From positions 1 to 10,975 of the forward strand of contig JBBSBR010000026.1 in the NCBI GenBank assembly GCA_038251135.1: a stretch of 10,975 bases of DNA, given 5' to 3'. The notes below the pieces were generated by a model. The model saw nothing but the letters and a program-made list of their open reading frames with translations. It made no database searches and was not told the DNA's origin. Made by a program: the position numbers and the translations under genes. Every line of letters starts with the position of its first letter. The stretch's first letter is position 1. This DNA comes from JBBSBR01 sp038251135. Its GTDB lineage: Bacteria > Patescibacteriota > Saccharimonadia > UBA4664. Positions 1-5,437 of this stretch are shown here, piece after piece.

Positions 1-384
1 AGCCGCGTCCAGGTTGAAGAGCCCAACGATTCGCTCTTCGTGACCGGCGAGATCGTGCCCCGTCAGTCCGTCATCGAGGACAATCAAGTTCTTGCGGCTG
101 CCGGCAAGACGGGCTCGACCTTTACCCAGCTGTTGCTCCCGGTCACCAAGATTTCGCTCTCGGCCGACTCGTTCCTCTCAGCGGCGTCTTTCCAAGACAC
201 CACCCGCGTGTTGATCGCTGCCGCCATTCGCGGTAAGACCGATAAGCTCCGCGGTTTGAAGGAGAATGTGATCATCGGACGCCTGATCCCCGTAGGTACC
301 GGCTTCCGCCAAGGCGGGTTCTCGGACGAGGACAAAGAAGCTCAGGCTGCGGCAAGAATTGACGCCAACGCCGAAATCAAGTAA
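1..384 (+). CDS. rpoC: RNA polymerase subunit beta', C-terminal fragment
   Basis: This is the last 127 codons of the beta' subunit of DNA-dependent RNA polymerase; the gene begins upstream of the window. The reading frame is open from base 1 and ends at a TAA. The stretch SFLSAASFQDTTRVL followed by LRGLKENVIIGRLIPVGTGF is the highly conserved C-terminal region of bacterial beta', close to the site where the omega subunit packs. A short acidic/alanine-rich tail follows, ending in NAEIK. The position just before rpsL is the usual bacterial rpoBC-str arrangement. The ATG/GTG-like codon at base 40 is internal and not a start. Nothing looks truncated or frameshifted in the visible part. Confidence 0.97.
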   Translation, partial: SRVQVEEPNDSLFVTGEIVPRQSVIEDNQVLAAAGKTGSTFTQLLLPVTKISLSADSFLSAASFQDTTRVLIAAAIRGKTDKLRGLKENVIIGRLIPVGTGFRQGGFSDEDKEAQAAARIDANAEIK

Positions 385-421
385 TATCTAACACTGTACT
401 TGAAATTTCGTGGCCGTCGTC

Positions 422-450
422 CTCCTCCCGTCACCATTTGACGGGGGGAG
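422..450 (+). other. GC-rich hairpin between rpoC and rpsL
   Basis: An 11-bp stem (arms 422-432 and 440-450, one G-U pair, 7-base loop) fills the gap between rpoC and rpsL. There is no U-run after it, so a classic intrinsic terminator is unlikely. It could be an RNA processing site, a pause or attenuation site, or a 3'-end stabiliser for the rpo transcript. The left arm is a run of C/T matching the anti-Shine-Dalgarno sequence, and the right arm is G-rich. Confidence 0.5.
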
Positions 451-485
451 CGGATGGCACCGGATGAAATGTAACGAAAGAGACT

Positions 486-902
486 ATGCCAACTATCAAT
501 CAATTGCTGCGCAAGCCACGCGTTAGCCCCAAAAAGAAGTCAGACACGCCGGCACTTAACCGTGTACGCAACTCGCTGAAGAACCGCACCTACGCGCTTA
601 ACTCGCCGTTTATGCGCGGCGTCTGCGTAAAGGTGTCTACGACGACCCCGAAGAAGCCTAACTCCGCGCTCCGTAAGATTGCGCGTGTTCGCCTTACCAA
701 CGGTATGGAAGTGACAGCCTACATTCCGGGTATCGGCCACAACCTCCAAGAACACTCAGTGGTCTTGATTCGCGGCGGCCGTGTGAAGGACCTTCCTGGA
801 GTGCGTTATCATATCGTTCGTGGCGCTTTGGACACGGCCGGCGTTTCCAAGCGCAAGCAAGGCCGCTCCAAGTACGGCGCGAAGTTGGAAAAAGCGGCCT
901 AA
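486..902 (+). CDS. rpsL: 30S ribosomal protein S12
   Basis: S12 sits at the decoding centre of the small subunit and helps control tRNA selection accuracy. The 138-residue protein is the long form with about 14 extra residues (roughly 25-40) before RGVC, as in Firmicutes; the E. coli form is 124. The decoding-loop motif TTTPKKPNSALRK (residues 52-64) and the second loop GGRVKDLPGVRYH (97-109) are intact. The lysines where streptomycin-resistance changes occur in other bacteria (K56/K57 and K101) are therefore wild type, and Asp102 is the residue that is beta-methylthiolated in many species. The start ATG has only a weak purine-rich element (GAAAGAG) in front of it. The start is fixed by the conserved N-terminus MPTINQLLRK. 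The neighbours rpoC and rpsG fit the str order. Confidence 0.98.
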   Translation: MPTINQLLRKPRVSPKKKSDTPALNRVRNSLKNRTYALNSPFMRGVCVKVSTTTPKKPNSALRKIARVRLTNGMEVTAYIPGIGHNLQEHSVVLIRGGRVKDLPGVRYHIVRGALDTAGVSKRKQGRSKYGAKLEKAA

Positions 903-914
903 GTCGCGCACTTC

Positions 915-1089
915 GGCGTTGGTGCTTTGAATTCCTCGTTCTGCGTAGGTCAACTACGCATCACTCCGGTACTCAGCACCGCCTTGAATTGCATCAACTC
1001 AGGCCACTTTTCCGCGGTTCTGACCTAAATAATGACCGTTTACAAATAATAATTGCATCAGCCGCCGGGGTAATCCCGATCTATGCGGC
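915..1089 (+). promoter_or_regulatory. Structured rpsL-rpsG intercistronic region, candidate S7 autoregulatory site
   Basis: The 210-base gap between rpsL and rpsG is long for this operon and folds on paper. An outer stem (GGC 915-917 with GCC 981-983; GGTGCT 921-926 with AGCACC 975-980) encloses a perfect 7-bp hairpin (942-948 with 954-960). A second hairpin (1061-1069 with 1075-1089: GCCGC/GCGGC outside CGGG/CCCG) ends just before the rpsG ribosome binding site. The 10-mer AATTGCATCA occurs twice, at 987-996 and 1051-1060. In E. coli, S7 represses the str operon by binding the rpsL-rpsG intercistronic RNA, so the same role is a reasonable but untested inference here. No convincing promoter was seen. 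Confidence 0.45.
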
Positions 1090-1112
1090 AGTATCTCAAA
1101 GGAGAGAAGCAC

Positions 1113-1589
1113 ATGCCCCGTAAAACTACCAAGTCCCTCAAGCGCATCGTCGAACCGGATCTTCGTTACAACAACGTGATGGTTACCAAGATGACCAACA
1201 AGATTATGCGCGACGGCAAGCGCCGCCTCGCTGAGCAGTTGCTCTACGACGCGTTAGCGACGGCCGAAGAGAAGTCCAAGACGCCGGCGGTCGAGGTCTT
1301 CGAGACCGCGATCAAGAATGTCGCCCCGACAGTCCAGGTTAAGGCCAAGCGTATCGGCGGGGCGACCTACCAAGTTCCAATGGAAGTCCGCGGTGACCGT
1401 AAGGTTCACCTGGCCATGACTTGGATTCTCGGTGCCGCCCGCGCCAAGAGCGGCAAGAGCTTCGACCAGTTGCTCGCCGATGAACTTCTGAACGCTTTCA
1501 ACGGTACCGGCGATGCGATCAAAAAGCGTGAGGACGCCCACAAGATGGCCGAAGCCAACAAGGCCTTTGCCCACTTTGCCCGGTACTAA
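1113..1589 (+). CDS. rpsG: 30S ribosomal protein S7
   Basis: S7 is a primary 16S rRNA binder that nucleates assembly of the 30S head and lines the E site. The protein is 158 residues, close to the usual 156. Conserved features are the N-terminal MPRK, the MRDGKRRLAEQ helix, GGATYQVPMEVR in the middle and the C-terminal KKREDAHKMAEANKAFAHFARY. I chose the ATG at 1113 over an in-frame ATG at 1083 because a strong AAAGGAGAG (1098-1106) lies about 6 bases before it and homologues begin MPRK. It is the last gene of the rpsL-rpsG unit: a strong terminator follows directly. In many bacteria fusA follows here, but in this genome fusA is 3.8 kb further on. Confidence 0.98.
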   Translation: MPRKTTKSLKRIVEPDLRYNNVMVTKMTNKIMRDGKRRLAEQLLYDALATAEEKSKTPAVEVFETAIKNVAPTVQVKAKRIGGATYQVPMEVRGDRKVHLAMTWILGAARAKSGKSFDQLLADELLNAFNGTGDAIKKREDAHKMAEANKAFAHFARY

Positions 1590-1618
1590 AGCCCAAGGGT
1601 CAACTGTCCTCAATCAAG

Positions 1619-1644
1619 AAAAACCGCCAATCCGGCGGTTTTTT
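1619..1644 (+). terminator. Intrinsic terminator after rpsG
   Basis: A 7-bp GC-rich stem (AACCGCC 1622-1628 with GGCGGTT 1634-1640, 5-base loop) is flanked by an A-run and followed by TTTTTT. This ends the rpsL-rpsG transcript and separates it from fusA and tuf. Confidence 0.9.
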
Positions 1645-1646
1645 GG

Positions 1647-1658
1647 TATGGTAGATGT
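1647..1658 (+). promoter_or_regulatory. Possible -10 element immediately before the PPC gene (leaderless start)
   Basis: TATGGT at 1647-1652 is placed so that transcription would begin at or next to the A of the ATG at 1659. No Shine-Dalgarno sequence is present. A matching -35 is not evident, partly because the spacing runs into the rpsG terminator. The call rests on spacing alone. Confidence 0.35.
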
Positions 1659-2084
1659 ATGAAAACTTCAAATTTTGATACGACAGTATTTGTCCTGAGA
1701 CTTGAGCGCGGCGAGCAGATCGCAGGTACGATCCGGGATTTTGCACGCGATAACGGCATCACCAATGCGGCAATTCAGGGCATTGGCTCGGTTGAAGACC
1801 CGATATTGGCGCACTATTCCATAGAGACCAGGCATTTCACGGAGGTTCAATTCGAAGGCATTTATGAAGTAACATCGCTGATGGGGAACATCGGCCTGAT
1901 CGCCGGCGAACCGGTTCCGCATCTCCATGCAACGATATCCGACATTGATATGAATACTCACGGAGGCCACCTGAAAGCCGGCGCCGCATCGGCTACTCTG
2001 GAGGTGATCATTACGGTATTTCCGTCAAAGCTGTCGAAACGCCGCGATGAGACTATCGGCTTGGATGTTTGGGATATTGCTTAA
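1659..2084 (+). CDS. PPC/DUF296 domain protein
   Basis: This 141-residue protein matches the PPC domain (plants and prokaryotes conserved, DUF296), a compact alpha/beta fold that forms trimers. In prokaryotes it occurs as a stand-alone protein of unsettled function; in plants it is fused to AT-hooks. The diagnostic part is GEPVPHLHATISD (83-95) followed by GGHLKAG (102-108). His88, His90 and His104 are the expected metal-binding positions. The N-terminal half has the usual GEQIAGTIRDFARDNGI and IQGIGSVEDP elements. There is no signal peptide or membrane segment, so it should be cytoplasmic. The start has no ribosome binding site, and a -10-like hexamer lies 6 bases upstream, suggesting a leaderless mRNA. 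It stands alone between the rpsG terminator and a convergent hairpin. Its cellular substrate cannot be told from the sequence. Confidence 0.9.
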   Translation: MKTSNFDTTVFVLRLERGEQIAGTIRDFARDNGITNAAIQGIGSVEDPILAHYSIETRHFTEVQFEGIYEVTSLMGNIGLIAGEPVPHLHATISDIDMNTHGGHLKAGAASATLEVIITVFPSKLSKRRDETIGLDVWDIA

Positions 2085-2094
2085 AACGCCATAG

Positions 2095-2133
2095 GAAATG
2101 CCGGATCCTAGGGGGAGTAGGATCCGGCATTTC
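2095..2133. terminator. Bidirectional hairpin terminator between convergent genes
   Basis: A perfect 16-bp inverted repeat (2095-2110 with 2118-2133) with a 7-base loop lies 10 bases after the PPC stop codon and also downstream of the convergent minus-strand gene. The arms end in AAA/TTT, so both strands have a short T-run, but neither has a long U-tract. A smaller hairpin (ACAGCA 2141-2146 with TGCTGT 2158-2163) follows. Confidence 0.75.
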
Positions 2134-2231
2134 GCTTTGAACAGCAGCCTCCTTTCGTGCTGTCGTAGCGATGGGGGATGGGGATGAGCGGACTTGGAGG
2201 AGGTGACGTTCCCGGGCGATGCCGAGAAGGT

Positions 2232-2618
2232 CTAGGCGACAACCTGCTCTTGAGCCATTGCCTCCGTCATGGACGGTCCATGGCGGAACATGAGGTAGGG
2301 CAGGTGAACTTCTCGAATGAACTCGAGCGAGCTCAATGGGAAGTCGAGAACGTTGAAGGTGTGAGTGACGTAGTCGTCACTGCCGCGCTGGCCGTGAGGG
2401 TGGAAGCTGTTGCGGCAGTAGTCGCAGGCCGTGTAGCGATCGGTGTAACGGACCGCCATCTTGGGCTCGACTTGTGCGACGTATGAGCCTTGCACCGTGA
2501 ATCCGCGCAGGCTGCCGAGCGGTGCCGAGTGTGAACCTAGGGTACAGAACCCCAGGTTATTTGCGACCAGCCACTCCTTCATTGAGCTGAGGGCTAGCTG
2601 GATCGGGGTCTCCTGCAT
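2232..2618 (-). CDS. Hypothetical protein with a CxxC...HxH motif
   Basis: I do not recognise this 128-residue protein. The start is the ATG at 2618 because a near-perfect AAGGAGG (2625-2631 on the minus strand) lies 6 bases before it; a longer in-frame reading from 2696 would place that site inside the gene. Visible features are Cys65-x2-Cys68-x4-His73-x-His75, which could bind a metal such as zinc, and alternating hydrophobic segments suggesting beta structure. There is no signal peptide or transmembrane segment. It is the only confidently coding minus-strand gene here, divergent from the wHTH-Nudix gene and convergent with the PPC gene. Its stop is TAG. The perfect ribosome binding site and the long open frame make it probably real. 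Confidence 0.75.
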   Translation of the reverse strand: MQETPIQLALSSMKEWLVANNLGFCTLGSHSAPLGSLRGFTVQGSYVAQVEPKMAVRYTDRYTACDYCRNSFHPHGQRGSDDYVTHTFNVLDFPLSSLEFIREVHLPYLMFRHGPSMTEAMAQEQVVA

Positions 2619-2839
2619 GGTCGCCCTCCTTCGGGTATCGACTTGTGGTGATTGGTACGCTCCAACGTACGCCGGAGAATAACTTGATGCTAGCATAAGC
2701 AGTTTGAAAATGCTACGAATTTACGAATAATACTTATAGATTGTTGCGATACCGTCAGTCTGCTCGTTACATATCCACCTTCCACCCTCGGATTCACCTT
2801 GCCCTACGCGGCTAATCAAAAACTATCCAAATTGATAAT

Positions 2840-2879
2840 TTGACTCAAAATTCCTTCTGGCCGAATGCACTTGAGTCAA
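2840..2879 (+). promoter_or_regulatory. Two palindromic 9-mers, candidate operator pair
   Basis: TTGACTCAA (2840-2848) and TTGAGTCAA (2871-2879) are reverse complements, and each is a TTGA-N-TCAA palindrome. Their starts are 31 bases apart, about three DNA helical turns. The second copy ends one base before the -10 hexamer TATAAT. This is the layout of a dimer-binding repressor site overlapping the -35 region. The encoded winged-helix protein directly downstream is the natural candidate regulator, by inference only. Confidence 0.55.
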
Positions 2880-2880
2880 C

Positions 2881-2886
2881 TATAAT
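2881..2886 (+). promoter_or_regulatory. -10 element of the wHTH-Nudix/ABC-F operon
   Basis: A perfect TATAAT lies 10 bases before the ATG at 2897. Transcription would start around 2893-2897, giving a leaderless or nearly leaderless mRNA. No good -35 match lies 17 bases upstream. Confidence 0.65.
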
Positions 2887-2896
2887 TACCCTCGCT

Positions 2897-3574
2897 ATGC
2901 ATCGACTTCAACAGCACATCCTGTCCCAGCTGATTCACAATCCCGTACGCCGTTACGCGGACCTCAAGCCGGAAGACATCGAAGGCAATCTGTTTATGTA
3001 CCATTTACGCCAGGTGATGGCTGCCGGGTGGGTTATTAAGCGTGAAGACGGCAAATATGAACTCACGGCGGAGGGTTTGAGATACGCCGAAACCCTGAGC
3101 CTTAAGACGCTTTCCCCGCGGATTCAGCCTCGGATTGTGACGCTGCTGGTTTGTAGGAATGGTAACGGCGAGATTCTGCTTTACCGACGTAATCGCCAAC
3201 CGCTGATCGGTATGTCGGGTTTCCCGTATGGCAAGATCCATCTCGGAGAAACAATTGCCGAAGCGGCGTCCAGGGAATTGAGCGAAAAGACTGGTCTTAC
3301 CGCCAAGTTGGCGCATCGGGGCGACGGCTACATAACGACCTATGTGGATCAAGAAATGGTGAGTCAGATCATGTTTCACCTGTTCGAAGGTACCAATATT
3401 AAGGGTCAATTGACGCACCATAATGACGGGGAGGCTTATTGGGTTGCTCTATCCGAGCTTGGTCGGATCAAATATCTACCGAGCGTACCCGAACTGCTTA
3501 GGTTGCTCGACGGCAACCATAAATTTTTCTTCACCGAACTTGTCTTCCGCTTAAGCCCCGAGGGAGTGGCATAA
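2897..3574 (+). CDS. Winged-helix/Nudix-domain protein, probable transcription regulator
   Basis: The 225-residue protein has two parts. Residues 1-66 look like a winged helix: helices, then a wing ending in DGKYELTAEGLRYAE. Residues about 78-200 form a Nudix fold with the box at 112-134. The box keeps Gly112, Glu118, Arg126, Glu127, Glu130 and Gly133, but the second Glu of the consensus EE pair is Lys131, removing one expected metal ligand. This suggests weakened hydrolysis or a ligand-sensing role, as in Nudix regulators such as NrtR, though the domain order here is reversed. The start at 2897 is chosen over an upstream TTG (2840) because that would put the promoter inside the gene and the winged helix begins here. 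The gene overlaps the ABC-F start by one base (TAATG), so the two are translationally coupled. Confidence 0.82.
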   Translation: MHRLQQHILSQLIHNPVRRYADLKPEDIEGNLFMYHLRQVMAAGWVIKREDGKYELTAEGLRYAETLSLKTLSPRIQPRIVTLLVCRNGNGEILLYRRNRQPLIGMSGFPYGKIHLGETIAEAASRELSEKTGLTAKLAHRGDGYITTYVDQEMVSQIMFHLFEGTNIKGQLTHHNDGEAYWVALSELGRIKYLPSVPELLRLLDGNHKFFFTELVFRLSPEGVA

Positions 3575-5241
3575 TGCTAATTACATTACAGGATATCGCC
3601 AAGACCATTGGCACGAAGGTCCTCTACGAACACCTTGATCTCACGATCCAGCCCGGCGAGAAAGTAGGCCTCATCGGGCGAAACGGCATCGGCAAAACGA
3701 CTTTGCTCGGTATCATGGCTGGCACCGATGCCGACTTTACCGGCAACATCGATAAGCGCCGCGGCCTCGTGACCGCATCGACCGCGCAGGAGCACCACGG
3801 CGTGGATCATCAGCCGGTGCTCGAGTACTTACTCGATAATCTCCCGGAATATGCCAAGCTCAAGCATATAATCGACAATCACCCCGCTACCATGGGCGAC
3901 GATATGAAGTTGATCAGCGACTATACCGATGCGCTGTCGCGTTTCGGTGAGCTGGGCTATTACGACATCGAGGAACGCGCTAAGACTGAGCTCGAGGCGT
4001 TTCAGGTTCCACGTGAGGCTTGGATGGCTCCCCTCGAGCGTTTGTCGGGCGGTCAGAAGCGTTTTATTGAACTAATCAAGGTCACCCTAAGCGATGCTGA
4101 CCTTGCACTTATCGATGAGCCCACCAACCACATGGATTACACCGCCAAAGCCGCTTTTATCGAGTGGCTCGAAGCTACCAAGCAGGCCGTAGTGGTGATA
4201 ACTCACGATCGCGACGTACTGGCATCGGTCGACCGAATCGTCGAGATCAAAGATCATGAGGCGGTAAACTTTTCCGGGAACTACGACGTGTATTTGAAAC
4301 AAAACGGCCGCACCACGATGAACGCCGTCGAACAGTACGAGTTTGATCAGCGCACCTTGGCCAATCTGCACACCCAGGTCATGGAAGCCCGACGCAAAAA
4401 GAACAAGGCTGCCGGCCCCAGTGCCACGCGATTTAGAATTATGGAAGACCGACTTCAGCGCGAGTACAACGCCCTTCAGGCCAAGCTGTCCAAGCCCTCA
4501 TTCTGGATCGATGCCGAGCAGCTCGACGGCATGCAGAATAAGCTGGTCGAGAAGTATGATCGCTATAAGGCTAAGAATATCCGAATCAACACCAATAGCC
4601 GTGAGGATACAAGCCAGCGGGTCCTGGTAGATGTTTATAATTTATCATTAGGCTACACTAAGCCATTATTTGAGGGAGTTACCTTCAAGCTGGCAGCCGG
4701 GGAGCGCATTCAACTCCGTGGCCGCAACGGGGTGGGCAAGAGTACGCTCGTGAAGGCTATTCGTGCCACCGCCATGCACACCGATTTGGGCAGTAAGGTC
4801 TTTGACGGACTCATTGATCTCGATCACCGCCTTAACATCGGTGTCTATGAGCAGGAGATCGACGAGCAGTTCATGGATACCCCTCTTATAGAAGCCGTCA
4901 TAGAGGTCTATCGTCACCACAAGGTACAGATTAACGACCAGAAGGCCCGTCAGATCCTCAGCGACTACCTATTCGACCCGTCGGCCGACGCCAAGCTCGA
5001 GATTAAGCGGCTGTCCGGCGGCCAGAAGGCCCGTTTCCAGTTGATTGCCATGCTCTGCCACGAGCCTAATCTGCTTATCCTCGACGAACCGACTAACCAC
5101 CTCGACCTGCCCTCGATCGAGGAACTCGAAAAAGCTCTTGAGCGCTACCAGGGCGCCGTGCTCTATATCTCCCACGATTCTTACTTTGCCAAGAATGTCG
5201 GCGGGGAAGTCATCGAAGTAAAAGCTAAAATAGCAGAATAA
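3574..5241 (+). CDS. ABC-F family ATP-binding protein (ribosome-associated)
   Basis: The 555-residue protein has two ABC ATPase domains in one chain and no membrane segments, as in ABC-F proteins that bind the ribosomal E site to aid translation or protect against antibiotics. Domain 1: Walker A GRNGIGKTT (35-43), signature LSGGQ (157-161), Walker B ending Asp181-Glu182, switch His211. Domain 2: Walker A GRNGVGKST (383-391), signature LSGGQ (480-484), Walker B ending Asp504-Glu505, His534. Both catalytic glutamates are present. Between them, about residues 245-310, a charged helical linker (the P-site-tRNA-interacting segment) precedes the second domain. No large arm insertion or long C-terminal extension is visible. 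AGGGAG (3561-3566) lies inside the upstream gene. Whether it acts in resistance or general translation cannot be decided from sequence. Confidence 0.93.
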   Translation: MLITLQDIAKTIGTKVLYEHLDLTIQPGEKVGLIGRNGIGKTTLLGIMAGTDADFTGNIDKRRGLVTASTAQEHHGVDHQPVLEYLLDNLPEYAKLKHIIDNHPATMGDDMKLISDYTDALSRFGELGYYDIEERAKTELEAFQVPREAWMAPLERLSGGQKRFIELIKVTLSDADLALIDEPTNHMDYTAKAAFIEWLEATKQAVVVITHDRDVLASVDRIVEIKDHEAVNFSGNYDVYLKQNGRTTMNAVEQYEFDQRTLANLHTQVMEARRKKNKAAGPSATRFRIMEDRLQREYNALQAKLSKPSFWIDAEQLDGMQNKLVEKYDRYKAKNIRINTNSREDTSQRVLVDVYNLSLGYTKPLFEGVTFKLAAGERIQLRGRNGVGKSTLVKAIRATAMHTDLGSKVFDGLIDLDHRLNIGVYEQEIDEQFMDTPLIEAVIEVYRHHKVQINDQKARQILSDYLFDPSADAKLEIKRLSGGQKARFQLIAMLCHEPNLLILDEPTNHLDLPSIEELEKALERYQGAVLYISHDSYFAKNVGGEVIEVKAKIAE

Positions 5242-5248
5242 TTTCTGC

Positions 5249-5287
5249 CGCTCGGTCCGCGTACGAATTACATCGCGATCGGGGCGG
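5249..5287 (+). other. Imperfect hairpin after the ABC-F gene
   Basis: The arms at about 5249-5262 and 5274-5287 pair at CCGC/GCGG outside and CGCG/CGCG inside, with mismatches between and no U-run. It may mark the 3' end of the operon, but no convincing terminator was found between the ABC-F gene and the fusA promoter. Confidence 0.3.
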
Positions 5288-5336
5288 ATATTGAGATGAA
5301 CGGCGAAAACAGCAGTCACGTTACCCCACAATTACC

Positions 5337-5366
5337 TTGCCAAAACCGCATAAAATCAGGTAAAAT
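5337..5366 (+). promoter_or_regulatory. fusA promoter
   Basis: A -35 TTGCCA (5337-5342) and a -10 TAAAAT (5361-5366) are separated by 18 bases. The predicted start near 5373 gives a 5' UTR of about 65 bases. This explains how fusA is expressed despite being cut off from rpsL-rpsG by a terminator. Confidence 0.7.
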
Positions 5367-5437
5367 ACGACTAATCAGTGCAAGTTGGCGCTGTTTTCTT
5401 TTGCGCCGACACTAACAAAGGATTAAGAAGAACCATT

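Larger units (their letters stand above)
2619..2896. promoter_or_regulatory. Divergent regulatory region between 2232-2618 (minus) and 2897 (plus)
   Basis: This 278-base region separates two divergent genes. The minus-strand side contains the ribosome binding site (2625-2631), an inverted repeat around 2655-2670 and a perfect 10-bp palindrome ATGCTAGCAT at 2687-2696 that overlaps a possible minus-strand -10 (TATGCT, plus coordinates 2693-2698). The middle, about 2703-2745, is AT-rich with no clear promoter. The right end carries the Nudix promoter and paired palindromes described separately. No further gene was seen. Confidence 0.5.

Noticed and set aside
2178..2486. 102-codon plus-strand frame overlapping the minus-strand gene at 2232-2618
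   Set aside because: The minus-strand frame has a near-perfect ribosome binding site and better composition. This one is a Gly/Val-rich shadow.
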